Shown here piece after piece: positions 55,485 to 63,768 of a DNA stretch of 64,000 nucleotides. The notes beneath the pieces are model-generated. The model was given only the letters and a program-made list of their open reading frames with translations, had not been told where the DNA came from and ran no database searches. Positions within the stretch are counted from its first letter, which is position 1; every line of letters begins with the position of its first letter. Position numbers and translations under genes: made by a program. Source of the stretch: Deltaproteobacteria bacterium (GTDB taxonomy: Bacteria > Desulfobacterota > Desulfobulbia > Desulfobulbales > JAJRZW01); contig JAJRZW010000017.1 of assembly GCA_024275015.1 (NCBI GenBank), forward strand, positions 1 through 64,000. The letters run 5' to 3'.

Positions 55485-56264
55485 TTACAAATCCAGCTCA
55501 ATAACAAACCTGACCGGAGATGCCAGGCTTTCACAGACAATCCGACCGTGATTACGGGCCAAAAGGCTCTGCGCCAGCCACAAACCAAGGCCGCTGTGAC
55601 CGTCGCGGGTGCTGAAAAAGGGGGCAAACACCCGGTCAATAATCTCCGGGTCGCCCTGGCCGTTGTCCTCAACCCCTATCCGTAGCCGGCCTTCATGATG
55701 GTCGGCGCGGATAATAATCTCCGGCTCCGGTGTCCCGGCCGCGGCCAGAGCCTCAATACTGTTACGCAGGAGTTGATGCAGTGCCATCTGCAGATCATGG
55801 CGGCAGGCGGTGAGTACCGGCAGAGACGGGGTGATATCCACCTTTTTTTTAACTTTATGTTTGAAAAACATATCGGTTTCGGCAAGATCAAGCTCATCAA
55901 CCACCATATCGAGAACGATCACCGGGATCGAACCGGGTTCGGAAAAAACAAAACCAGCCGCAGTATGCAACAGCCGCTGCATCTCCTCCCCTTTGTTCGT
56001 CAGCCGATCAATGATGGCACTTTTTTCCTCAATCAGGGCGCAAAGATCGCCCAGCGGCTCCGAATCTCCGGCCGCATCAAGATCGGCAACCTTTTCCCGC
56101 ATCTTCTCAAAGGCCATGCCCAGGATATCGGTCTGCATAGAAATCGCCTGCGCCACCCCGGAGAGATTATGTACCAGCCCCTCGGCCATAAGCCCCATGG
56201 CCGCAAGCGGGGCCAGATCCTCAAGGGCGGCGAACAACCTTTTTTCATCATTTTTCCCCGACAA
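55485..56264 (-). CDS. Short cytoplasmic histidine kinase
   Basis: A 259-aa protein without membrane segments. It has a divergent dimerisation helix with a candidate phospho-His in GLMAEGLVHNLSGVAQAI (about residue 32) and a HATPase domain (LHQLLRNSIEALAAAG, VEDNGQGDPEIIDRVFAPFFST, SGLGLWLAQSLL). There is no PAS, receiver or HAMP domain. It may take its signal from a partner protein. No response regulator is adjacent. Confidence 0.8.
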   Translation of the reverse strand: MSGKNDEKRLFAALEDLAPLAAMGLMAEGLVHNLSGVAQAISMQTDILGMAFEKMREKVADLDAAGDSEPLGDLCALIEEKSAIIDRLTNKGEEMQRLLHTAAGFVFSEPGSIPVIVLDMVVDELDLAETDMFFKHKVKKKVDITPSLPVLTACRHDLQMALHQLLRNSIEALAAAGTPEPEIIIRADHHEGRLRIGVEDNGQGDPEIIDRVFAPFFSTRDGHSGLGLWLAQSLLARNHGRIVCESLASPVRFVIELDL

Positions 56265-56368
56265 GGGACGACCCTCCTGAATACATCATTTACATTTATC
56301 AAACGATTATCTTCGGTTATGGCCACTTTAGCGGAATCGGTTATTTTTAGAAACAGACCTGAATATTT

Positions 56369-56425
56369 TTAACAGATCTTTGATCTTTGAAAAAGTCATG
56401 GGCGACTTTTTCAACAGTCTGATAA
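56369..56425. repeat. Hairpin-family element, short form, at the 5' break of a gene remnant
   Basis: TTAACAGATCTTTG....GAAAAAGTC-ATGGGC-GACTTTTTC..CAGTCTGATAA. The terminal hairpin reads AAAGTC/GACTTT where most copies read AAAGCC/GGCTTT, changed on both arms. Sequence coding for a DUF6485-like protein begins right at its right end. Confidence 0.75.
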
Positions 56426-56579
56426 TCCCTGTCCGCGCAAGGGTATCTGCTGTGAATGTATCCGCTATCACCTGAAAATACGCCGGCTTCCCGGCTGATG
56501 TTTCCCCGACCGCGCCGAACGCGGCTATGACCGATCCTTTGAACACTTTGCCCGTATGGTTGGCGCAGACGAGATTTAA
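56424..56579 (+). pseudogene. 3' fragment of a DUF6485-like Cys-rich gene with in-frame UGA
   Basis: Read in one frame this encodes NPCPRKGICCECIRYHLK, then RRLPG, a TGA (56496-56498), then CFPDRAERGYDRSFEHFARMV and TAA. It matches, from memory, the C-terminal two thirds of the DUF6485 family (CTY.PCSRKG.CCECI.YH...LPAC.F....E...DRS...F). The UGA falls at the conserved Cys after LPG/LPA. A 5-bp hairpin CCGCG-CCGAA-CGCGG begins about 11 nt after it. The N-terminal CNCTY part is absent because a repeat ends exactly at the start of the homology. So this is a truncated gene. The UGA may be an old selenocysteine codon or simple decay. Confidence 0.6.
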
Positions 56580-56678
56580 TCACGGGGTCGGGTAATTTCC
56601 CCTGCAGGGGGCAAAAAAAATTGTCTTCCAGTACGGGAAAGAGTACATTCATGTTTTAATACTTGCTCAAATACTGAA

Positions 56679-57035
56679 ATGACTGACGACCAGCATATCT
56701 GCAACCGGAAAATCATCCACCACGCCCTGGTTGATCTTGCCCGCGACGCCCTTGCCGCCGACGAAATCATCAGCGCCATGTCCCTGCTGTTCAAGGCCAT
56801 GGGTGATGAAACAAGGATAAAAATCCTCGCCAGCCTCAGGCGGACCGAACTATGCGTCTGCGATCTCGCGGCCGTGCTTGATCTCTCGGTCTCGGCGATC
56901 AGCCACCAGCTGAAACAGCTCCGCCAGCTCAACCTGGTCAAAAATCGCCGCGAGGGCACGGTTATCTATTACCGTTTAAACGACGATCACGTCGCCACCC
57001 TGTTGGATATCGCCGGCGAACACGTTATGGAGTAA
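56679..57035 (+). CDS. ArsR/SmtB-family metal-responsive repressor
   Basis: A 118-aa winged-helix protein with the motif ELCVCDLAAVLDLSVSAISHQLKQLRQL, i.e. a Cys pair in the alpha-3 region plus the recognition helix, and a C-terminal His (DDHVATLLDIAGEHV) that suggests an additional metal site. It starts 3 nt before the permease gene's ATG, so it is the operon's own regulator. The direct word ATACTTG..CAAATACTGA upstream (56660-56679) may be its operator. Confidence 0.88.
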   Translation: MTDDQHICNRKIIHHALVDLARDALAADEIISAMSLLFKAMGDETRIKILASLRRTELCVCDLAAVLDLSVSAISHQLKQLRQLNLVKNRREGTVIYYRLNDDHVATLLDIAGEHVME

Positions 57036-57037
57036 CA

Positions 57038-58141
57038 ATGATCAACGAAATTTTGCAACAGACATGGAATATGCTCCTTGAGGCCGCGCCCTACATGCTC
57101 TTCGGCCTCCTTGCCGGCGGCCTGGTCAAGGTCTTTATCGGCACCGACACCGTGGCCCGCCACCTGGGGCGCGGCCGTTTCGCCTCGGTATTCAAAGCGG
57201 CGCTCATCGGTATCCCCCTGCCCCTGTGTTCCTGCGGGGTATTACCGGCCGCGGCGGCGTTGAAAAAGCAGGGGGCCAACAACGGTGCGACCACAGCCTT
57301 TCTCATCTCCACTCCGGAATCCGGCCTTGACTCCATCAGCGTCACCTGGGCCCTGATGGATCCGGTAATGACCGTGGCCCGGCCGTTGGCGGCCTTCTTC
57401 ACCGCCATATTAGCCGGTCTTTCCGAGAACCTGCGGCAGACCCCCGCCGCCGACGCCCTGATCACCACGTCCAGACCCTGCCCGGTGGACGGATGTTGCG
57501 ACGGCAAGGGCTGCGCCCCGGACGCCCACGCCCACCACCATAGCTTTATCCAGAAAATACACGCCGCCCTGCACTACGCTTTTATCGAATTATGGGACGA
57601 GCTTGCCGGCTGGTTTATCGTCGGCATAATCCTCGCCGGAATCATTGCCGCGGCAGTGCCGGACGAATTTATCTCCACTTATCTCGGCGGCGGGGTAAGC
57701 TCAATGCTGACCATGCTCCTGGTCGGGATCCCCCTCTATATCTGCGCCTCGGCATCCACCCCCATTGCCGCGGCCCTGCTCCTGAAAGGGGCGAGCCCGG
57801 GGGCGGTGATGATCTTTCTCCTCGCGGGTCCGGCGACCAACATCGCCTCCCTGACCATGCTCAAGGGCCTTTTGGGACGCCGCGCCACCTTTATCTACCT
57901 CGTGGCGATCATCATCGGCTCACTCTTAAGCGGCCTGGCGGTAAACCTCTTCTATGAACTCTCCGGAATAACCCCAAAAGCAATGGCCGGCATAGCCGGC
58001 GAGGGTCTGCCGCAGACGGTCAAAATAACCGGGGCTCTGATCCTCATCGCCCTTTCCACTCCAACCCTGACAAGAAAGATAAAGGCCATGTTCAAGGACG
58101 GAAAAAACCAGGGATGCGATTGTGGAACTTGTGACCATTAA
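57038..58141 (+). CDS. SO_0444-type Cu/Zn efflux permease
   Basis: A 367-aa DUF318-family permease with about eight helices in two halves. It has paired GIPLPLCSCGVLPAAAAL and GIPLYICASASTPIAAALL signatures and NGATTAFLISTPESGLDSI. The central loop is Cys/His-rich (CPVDGCCDGKGCAPDAHAHHH) and the tail ends GCDCGTCDH, both probable metal sites. It matches the SO_0444 Cu/Zn efflux family, typically paired with an ArsR regulator as here. Exact metal specificity cannot be read from sequence. Confidence 0.88.
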   Translation: MINEILQQTWNMLLEAAPYMLFGLLAGGLVKVFIGTDTVARHLGRGRFASVFKAALIGIPLPLCSCGVLPAAAALKKQGANNGATTAFLISTPESGLDSISVTWALMDPVMTVARPLAAFFTAILAGLSENLRQTPAADALITTSRPCPVDGCCDGKGCAPDAHAHHHSFIQKIHAALHYAFIELWDELAGWFIVGIILAGIIAAAVPDEFISTYLGGGVSSMLTMLLVGIPLYICASASTPIAAALLLKGASPGAVMIFLLAGPATNIASLTMLKGLLGRRATFIYLVAIIIGSLLSGLAVNLFYELSGITPKAMAGIAGEGLPQTVKITGALILIALSTPTLTRKIKAMFKDGKNQGCDCGTCDH

Positions 58142-58271
58142 CGATGTAACGCCATAAATTAACTATATAAAAAAATTAAAACCGCCCTTGACCTCGACCG
58201 GCGGCGAAATTATTTTCTGTTCAGGAACAGGACGATAACCGTTAACCTTAAACTTCAAGGGAGGTAGAATC

Positions 58272-58724
58272 ATGTTGGATCTTATTCCGAAAAAGCGGCA
58301 GATACGGCAACCGGATATTTTCAGAGAGATGGAAAACATGTTCAGGTATTTCTGGCATGATTTTCCGGTGTGGGAAGGTAATGAAGTCGCCGGCACCTTT
58401 TCCCCGGACCTTGACGTAAGCGAGACCGACAAGGCCATTGAAATCCGGGCGGAACTGCCGGGACTTGACAAAAAAAACATCGACATCAGCCTTGACCGCA
58501 ACCTCCTGACCGTCCGCGGCGAAAAGAGACAGGAAAAGGAGGAAGGAGATAAACGCTACCACCTAATCGAACGTTCGTGGGGCAGCTTCGTCCGCAGTAT
58601 CAGACTGCCGGCCGAGGTGGACGAGAAGAAACTGGAGGCCACCTTCAAAGACGGTGTTCTCAAAGTAGTCCTGCCCAAGACCGAAGAGTCACGGAAAAAG
58701 GTGACCCATATCGCGGTCCATTAG
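58272..58724 (+). CDS. Small heat-shock protein (Hsp20/alpha-crystallin)
   Basis: A 150-aa protein with an alpha-crystallin domain (about 40-145): DLDVSETDKAIEIRAELPGL, LLTVRGEKRQE, FVRSIRLPAEVDEKKLEA and GVLKVVLPKTEES. It is a cytoplasmic ATP-independent holdase. It has a good RBS (GGGAGGTAG) and is followed by a strong terminator. Confidence 0.93.
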   Translation: MLDLIPKKRQIRQPDIFREMENMFRYFWHDFPVWEGNEVAGTFSPDLDVSETDKAIEIRAELPGLDKKNIDISLDRNLLTVRGEKRQEKEEGDKRYHLIERSWGSFVRSIRLPAEVDEKKLEATFKDGVLKVVLPKTEESRKKVTHIAVH

Positions 58725-58791
58725 TCCATTACTAAGGATACCAACAACGACCGTCTCTTGCCGGCCGCCCGGCAGCAAGCAGCCGGGGAAC

Positions 58792-58821
58792 AAAAACCCG
58801 CCGTAACCGGCGGGTTTTTTT
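58792..58821 (+). terminator. Intrinsic terminator after hsp20
   Basis: AAACCCGCCG-taa-CCGGCGGGTTT, a perfect 10-bp stem followed by a T-run. Confidence 0.9.
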
Positions 58822-58917
58822 CATGCGGTTCCGCAGAAAAAGCATTTCATTACATACTTTTTTTTGCAGTTCACGCCGCCTCTGTGAGACAATTTCCCTG
58901 AACATTCAGGACATGAT

Positions 58918-59013
58918 GGCGTCGTAACAATTCCGATCTACTGCGTCGTAGTACATTTTGTATATCGAAATTCCTACTTAGCCATCGACATATTTTGTTA
59001 CGAGTCCATGTCA
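58918..59013. repeat. Variant repeat with GTAACAA/TTGTTAC ends and a TGTATATCGAAATT core
   Basis: GTAACAATTCC at the left and TTTGTTACGAGTCCATG at the right are the ends of the MITE-like element, but the interior (TGTATATCGAAATTCCTACT, TTAGCCATCGACATAT) is unrelated to it. The interior recurs at 28457-28470, 28668-28682 and 32290-32305. It fills most of the 58825-59046 spacer before the chemoreceptor gene. The rest shows only an AT-rich stretch. Confidence 0.55.
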
Positions 59014-59046
59014 TGACAATACCAGACAACAACGGGGGAGATAACC

Positions 59047-60558
59047 ATGGGAGAACTCACCATCGGCAGACGCATCGGGCTTGGCTTCGGCCTGGTCCTC
59101 TTTCTGTTGGCCGCCAGCAATCTGCTTAATTATTTCGGTATCAACCGGGTGGTGAAAAACGCAGGCAGTACCATCAGCGGCAACCGTATCGACCGGATCA
59201 TGGCCCAGAAGGAAATCGACCATCTTAACTGGGTCGCCACGGTCAACGCCTTTCTCACCGACCCGGGAATTAACGCTCTCACGGTTCAGACCGACGACCA
59301 TAAATGTGGTTTAGGAAGCTGGCTTTACGGCGAGGGAAGCAAGACGGCAATCGCCATGATTCCGGAATTAGGGCCATTGATCCATGGCCTTGAAGCACCG
59401 CACCGACGCCTGCACCAATCAGCCATTGCCATTAAAAAGGCCTACTCAGCCCCCAACATCGGACCGGTCGGGGCAATGAAGATATTCAACCGTGAATCCC
59501 TCCCGGCCCTGCGTGAAATACAGAAGAAACTGCACCGAATCAGAAAGACCGCCGCCGACCATATTATCCCGGAAGATATAATGCTGGCCGCGGCCCGGAC
59601 CACCAAGAGCAGCAGTATCATCGTCATCCTCCTCGCCCTTTTGGTTGGCGGCGGTGCCGCCTGGCTGATCAGCAGATCAATAATCACCATCCTCAACCAG
59701 ACCGCGGCCGAGATGAAGACCGCCGCCGCCGAGGTCAATACCGCCTCTGACCAGATCGCGTCATCAAGCCAGTCCCTGGCCGACGGTGCCGGACAGCAGG
59801 CCGCGGCCCTGGAAGAGACCTCGTCATCAATGGAAGAGATGAGTGCCATGACCCGGCAGAACAGTGAAAATGCCGAAAGCGCCGAGGGATTGATGCATGA
59901 AAGTTCCAGCAATATGCAGCGGGCGGCGGAGTTCATGGAACGGCTGAAAAACGCGATGAAAGAAATATCCACTGCCAGCACCGAGACCCAGAAGATCATC
60001 AAGACCATTGACGAAATCGCCTTTCAGACCAATCTCCTCGCCCTGAATGCCGCGGTGGAGGCGGCCCGGGCCGGTGAGGCGGGGGCCGGGTTCGCGGTGG
60101 TGGCCGAGGAGGTAAGAAACCTGGCCATGCGGGCCGGAAAAGCGGCGGGAGAGACCTCGGAGATGATCGAAAAAACAGTGGCCACCATCAACCACGGCCT
60201 GGGGGTGACCAATGAGACCAGCGAGGTGTTTGGTGCCTCCCTTGAATCAATCACCAAGACCGGAACCCTGATGAGCGAAATTGCCACTGCCTCAAGACAG
60301 CAGAACGACGGCATTACCCAGACCAACAAGGCCATCAGCGAAATAGACTCGGTCACCCAGCAGAACGCGGCCGCGGCCGAGGAGTCGGCCTCTGCCGCGG
60401 CAACCCTGTCAAGCCAGGCAGAACAATTAAATCAGGTGGTGCAGTCCCTGCTTAAGTTATTGGGTCAAGGCAATGAAACAACCCCGACGAACACCACCGG
60501 AAACGGAACCGGGGGAATAATTTTGCGGAGGAATGAGGCGATTCCCAGATTGCCATGA
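59047..60558 (+). CDS. Methyl-accepting chemotaxis protein with CZB zinc domain
   Basis: A 503-aa chemoreceptor. TM1 is at about 10-30. A periplasmic CZB domain follows (about 55-165; [36 protein letters not shown], the His/Trp/Cys set that binds zinc). TM2 is at about 193-213. Then come a HAMP-poor linker and an MCP signalling domain with the hairpin tip [27 protein letters not shown] domains sense zinc or hypochlorous acid. This adds to the zinc-handling genes of the window. The ATG follows GGGGGAGA. Confidence 0.9.
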   Translation: MGELTIGRRIGLGFGLVLFLLAASNLLNYFGINRVVKNAGSTISGNRIDRIMAQKEIDHLNWVATVNAFLTDPGINALTVQTDDHKCGLGSWLYGEGSKTAIAMIPELGPLIHGLEAPHRRLHQSAIAIKKAYSAPNIGPVGAMKIFNRESLPALREIQKKLHRIRKTAADHIIPEDIMLAAARTTKSSSIIVILLALLVGGGAAWLISRSIITILNQTAAEMKTAAAEVNTASDQIASSSQSLADGAGQQAAALEETSSSMEEMSAMTRQNSENAESAEGLMHESSSNMQRAAEFMERLKNAMKEISTASTETQKIIKTIDEIAFQTNLLALNAAVEAARAGEAGAGFAVVAEEVRNLAMRAGKAAGETSEMIEKTVATINHGLGVTNETSEVFGASLESITKTGTLMSEIATASRQQNDGITQTNKAISEIDSVTQQNAAAAEESASAAATLSSQAEQLNQVVQSLLKLLGQGNETTPTNTTGNGTGGIILRRNEAIPRLP

Positions 60559-60727
60559 ACAGGCATTCCGATGGTCACGAAGATTTATCAAAAATGACGG
60601 CATCGTGGAGTCCACGGTTAGCAGACCACAGACAAGATTCGCGAAAGACAGACTCATACGAAAGCGGCTTTGGCCGCTGACCCAAGCCATTAGTGACCAC
60701 GGCGGGAAAAGGGAGTAAGACAAAACC

Positions 60728-61564
60728 ATGAACCAGCAAACAACATACCGCCTTCTGGCCTTTACCGCGGCCCTCGTCCTCTGCGGCACGGCGGAAATCA
60801 TCGCCCCCCGCCGAAGGCTCGTGGTGTCAAAACCCCGGCGCTGGATCGCTAACCTGGGGATAGTCGCGGCCGATAACCTCCTCCTCCGCCTGCTGCTGCC
60901 AGTAATGGCGACCGGGGTGGCCCAGGCCGCCGCGACCCGGGACTGGGGACTTTTGCATCTGCTCAACCTGCCGCCGGCAATAAAAATCGTGGCCGCAATC
61001 CTCGCCCTCGACCTCGTCATCTACCTCCAGCACCTGATGTTCCACGCGGTGCCTCTCTTATGGCGCCTGCACATGGTCCATCACGCCGACCTTGACATCG
61101 ACGTCAGCACGGCCCTGCGCTTTCATCCCATCGAGATCTTACTCTCCATGGGGATCAAAATCGCGACGGTGGCGGCCCTGGGGCCGCCGGTAACGGCGGT
61201 GGTGATCTTCGAAGTGGTGCTGAACTCAACCGCAATGTTCAACCATGCCAACCTCAAACTACCGCTCAGCCTTGACAGGTTCCTGCGCCTCCTGGTGGTC
61301 ACCCCGGACATGCACCGGGTCCACCACTCAGTGATCATCCGCGAGACAAACAGCAATTTCGGTTTCAACTTCCCCTGGTGGGACAGAATATTCGGCACCT
61401 ACCGGGCCCAGCCGGTCAGGGGGCATAATAGAATGACCATCGGCCTGTCCCAGTTCCGCGATCAGGCCGGGCTCGGCTTCTTCCACCTCCTCGCCCTGCC
61501 CTTTTACGGCAACCCCGGCTCATACGCCCTTAATAAAAGCGGCCGGGAACCGACTAAGTTTTAA
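60728..61564 (+). CDS. Sterol desaturase/fatty acid hydroxylase family protein
   Basis: A 278-aa membrane protein with the di-iron His motifs of the superfamily: YLQHLMFHAVPLLWRLHMVHHAD, DMHRVHHSVIIRETNSNFGF and NHAN. Helices flank them. Bacterial members hydroxylate or desaturate lipids with O2. The substrate cannot be told. It is interesting in an apparently anaerobic genome, as the chemistry normally needs oxygen. Confidence 0.85.
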   Translation: MNQQTTYRLLAFTAALVLCGTAEIIAPRRRLVVSKPRRWIANLGIVAADNLLLRLLLPVMATGVAQAAATRDWGLLHLLNLPPAIKIVAAILALDLVIYLQHLMFHAVPLLWRLHMVHHADLDIDVSTALRFHPIEILLSMGIKIATVAALGPPVTAVVIFEVVLNSTAMFNHANLKLPLSLDRFLRLLVVTPDMHRVHHSVIIRETNSNFGFNFPWWDRIFGTYRAQPVRGHNRMTIGLSQFRDQAGLGFFHLLALPFYGNPGSYALNKSGREPTKF

Positions 61565-61614
61565 CAAAGGCGCTTATCAAATAAAAGAGCAACGCCCCTC
61601 CCGCCTGTAGAAAC

Positions 61615-61660
61615 GACAGATAACCGGGTTACCCCGGGTTCGTCTGCGGTTTTTAAAAAC
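61615..61660. terminator. Imperfect hairpin between converging genes
   Basis: CAGATAACCGGG-ttacc-CCGGGTTCGTCTG with a T-run on the plus strand. It could end transcription of the hydroxylase-family gene. Confidence 0.4.
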
Positions 61661-61669
61661 AGAACAGTA

Positions 61670-62149
61670 TTATTTATGGTATTCGCTTCCGGCCATGATA
61701 TTATAGCCGCGGTAGATTTGTTCCAGAAGGAACATCCGCGCCATTTCATGGGTAAAGGTCATCCGGGATATGGCCATAAGACGGTCGGCCCGCTCTTTTA
61801 TCACTGCGGCCAGGCCCAGGTGACCGCCGATGGCGAAACTTATCCCTCTGCCCTCTTCCCGTTGTCGGCCCAGGAGAACGGCAAATTCCTCCGAGCTTAA
61901 TTCCATCCCGCCCGGATCAAGAGCGATCACCCCATGACTTGCGGGAATCTTCCTCAGCATTTCCACCCCTTCGGCCTTGATAACGCTTGCCCCGCTGCCA
62001 TCAAAAGAACGCCCGGCCTTTACCGGTTTAAGGGTAACATCGGCAAATCGGGAAAGCCTTTTCAGATAATCCGCCTCGCCCTGGCGCAAATAGGCGCAGG
62101 ACGTCCGGCCGGGAAAGACAAGGTCGATGACGCCACTGGGAGAGGCCAT
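61670..62149 (-). CDS. rlmH: 23S rRNA (pseudouridine-1915-N3) methyltransferase RlmH
   Basis: A 159-aa SPOUT methyltransferase: VIDLVFPGRTS N-terminus, LDPGGMELSSEEFA, ISFAIGGHLGLAA (SAM loop) and the C-terminal YRGYNIMAGSEYHK, the RlmH end. It methylates the pseudouridine at 1915 in mature ribosomes. It follows the YkgJ-like gene by 6 nt on the same strand. Confidence 0.92.
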   Translation of the reverse strand: MASPSGVIDLVFPGRTSCAYLRQGEADYLKRLSRFADVTLKPVKAGRSFDGSGASVIKAEGVEMLRKIPASHGVIALDPGGMELSSEEFAVLLGRQREEGRGISFAIGGHLGLAAVIKERADRLMAISRMTFTHEMARMFLLEQIYRGYNIMAGSEYHK

Positions 62150-62155
62150 GCGCTG

Positions 62156-62548
62156 CTATTTTTTCTCTACCGGAGCAATGACCTGCTTCAGAATCCGGCA
62201 AAATTCGTCATAGGCGACGTCTTTTTTCATCCCCGGACAGGAATGACGGATGGACTCAAGATTATTGGAATCGGTGAGGATACTGGGGTGCAGGGGCCAC
62301 TGCCCGCAACGCCAGGGTTTGCCGGGATGAACCGTACAGCCGTGATTGTAGAAGATGCAGTGCCCGTCAACGATCTTCATCTGCACGACATTACCGGTTA
62401 TCCGCAGATAACGACGGAGCACTTCTTTTTCCGGCATCTTCAAAAAAGCGACCAAGCGGACAAGGTCATTGTCGTCAAGAGAAACCGTGGTCTCGCCATG
62501 GCAGCAATAGCCACATTGACGGCAGGAAAAAATTTTTTTCTCCATCAA
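62156..62548 (-). CDS. YkgJ-type Cys-cluster protein
   Basis: A 130-aa protein with the PF03692 cysteine pattern: FSCRQCGYCCHGE, GHCIFYNHGCTVHPGKPWRCGQWP and SCPGM. Probably a zinc or Fe-S binding protein of unknown function. The RBS and start are ordinary, and it forms an operon with rlmH. Confidence 0.85.
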   Translation of the reverse strand: MMEKKIFSCRQCGYCCHGETTVSLDDNDLVRLVAFLKMPEKEVLRRYLRITGNVVQMKIVDGHCIFYNHGCTVHPGKPWRCGQWPLHPSILTDSNNLESIRHSCPGMKKDVAYDEFCRILKQVIAPVEKK

Positions 62549-62581
62549 CCGATCTCCATGAAATGGAAAATTTTTAGTCCT

Positions 62582-62720
62582 TTAGCAGACTGTTGAAAAA
62601 GCCGTCCTGGCTTTTTCAACTCCCGGTTGGCCAAAACAAGTTCCGGCCAACCTCTCGATTACACCGGTTTTTTCAACCCGGTGTAATCAGCGGCGCGTCC
62701 ATGCACCGCAGATGCGCCGT
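62582..62720. repeat. Hairpin-family element, inverted and rearranged copy
   Basis: TTAGCAGACTGTTGAAAAAGCC-GTCCT-GGCTTTTTCAAC opens it. The stem GGTTGGCC-aaaacaagttcc-GGCCAACC (8 perfect pairs) follows, then ATTACACCGGTTTTTTCAACCCGGTGTAAT and GGCGCGTCCATGCACC. The module order is reversed relative to the copy at 15472. Confidence 0.8.
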
Positions 62721-62826
62721 TCCCGGACGCCCGCAGGGCGGCAGGGTGAATTTCCCGCCAAGGGCTTCCGGCAGCTGCAGACTCGCAAAATCAAGCAGTT
62801 GCGCCAGAAAACAGCACCAAGCCGTC

Positions 62827-62937
62827 ACGGATTCAGGTTTTATTATAGCCCGATGAAATCGGGTGGATAGACGAAGTTTGTTTTGCCCATCCGGAGAGAA
62901 AAAAATCCATGGACGGCTTTTTCAACGGCCTGTTTTA
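62827..62937. repeat. Hairpin-family element, left part replaced by family D fragment
   Basis: Begins with GATTCAGG (family D), then CCCGATGAAATCGGGTGG, a GTTTGTTTTGCCC loop and the terminal hairpin GAAAAAAATCCATGGACGGCTTTTTC, ending CCTGTTTTA. With the copies on each side it fills the 611-bp gene-free stretch 62549-63159, which therefore holds only repeats. Confidence 0.7.
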
Positions 62938-62988
62938 AGGAGGATATATACCTAAACCAAGGCGCAAGGACAATCGTTTTTCCCTCCT

Positions 62989-63144
62989 TACCAGTTCGTT
63001 GAAAAACGGACTGTATGCGGCTGATGTTCACGCCGCCGACTTCATCTGACTGAAAAAACCAGTAAAATCAGGAGGTTGTCCGGATGTTGTTTTGACCAAC
63101 CGGAGTTGAAAAATCCATGGACGGCTTTTTCAACGGTCTGTTAC
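62989..63144. repeat. Hairpin-family element, full copy (156 bp)
   Basis: CAGTTCGTTGAAAAACGGACTG, GACTTCATCTGACTG....CCAGTAAAATCAGG, GGTTGTCCGG...TTGTTTT.GACCAACC and GTTGAAAAATCCATGGACGGCTTTTTCAACGGTCTG in the same order as the copy at 15472. Adjacent to the 3' end of yqgE (63160). Confidence 0.85.
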
Positions 63145-63159
63145 GCCGCAACCATGGAT

Positions 63160-63711
63160 TCAGGCCAAACCGATAACATCTCCGAATGTAAGGATATCAA
63201 TCCCGTGACTGGCGGCGGCCCGTTCCCATTTTTTCTCATCAGGGGTGGAAAATATCACCTCCTCGGTCCCGGGAAGAACCAGCCAGCCGCTGTAGCCCAG
63301 TTCATCCTCAAGCTGACCCGGTACCCAGCCGGAATAACCGACCAGAAATAGATAGCGTTCCGGGCCGCGGCCCCGGGCAATATCCCACAGGATTTCAATA
63401 TCCCGCGACAACCTGACCGTGGGCGTAACCTCGATAGAATGGCCCTTGTCATAATCAGCACTGAAGAGAATAAAGGCCGACTCCATCTCAACCGGACCAC
63501 CGTAATGAACCATGGGGAGATTGTGACCGGAAACCGGAATATCCGCCCCCACCAGAATATCTACGAGATTATGGTGGCTGGGATGATTGATAACCACCCC
63601 CATCGCCCCATCCTGCTCATTATGGGCGCAGATATATACCACCTGGCGGTCGAAACGGGGATCAGGCATTCGCGGAGTGGCTATGAGAAAGGAACCGGTC
63701 AGATTCTTCAT
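63160..63711 (-). CDS. YqgE/AlgH family protein
   Basis: A 183-aa protein: LTGSFLIATPRMPDPRFDRQVVYICAH, GAMGVVINHPS, VHYGGPVEMES and LFLVGYSGWVPGQLEDEL are family hallmarks. The function is unclear (AlgH is linked to alginate control). The ATG at 63711 begins at the family start. A longer frame to 63768 adds a non-conserved segment. Confidence 0.9.
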   Translation of the reverse strand: MKNLTGSFLIATPRMPDPRFDRQVVYICAHNEQDGAMGVVINHPSHHNLVDILVGADIPVSGHNLPMVHYGGPVEMESAFILFSADYDKGHSIEVTPTVRLSRDIEILWDIARGRGPERYLFLVGYSGWVPGQLEDELGYSGWLVLPGTEEVIFSTPDEKKWERAAASHGIDILTFGDVIGLA

Positions 63712-63768
63712 AAGATAAAGGTTACCTGAAAAAAAACGTGGCGGTAAAGAAGAAATTCCAGTCCCCAC

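Noticed and set aside
60533-60718. Frame of 61 codons between chemoreceptor and hydroxylase genes
   Set aside because: Overlaps the chemoreceptor 3' end, no RBS; composition does not look coding.
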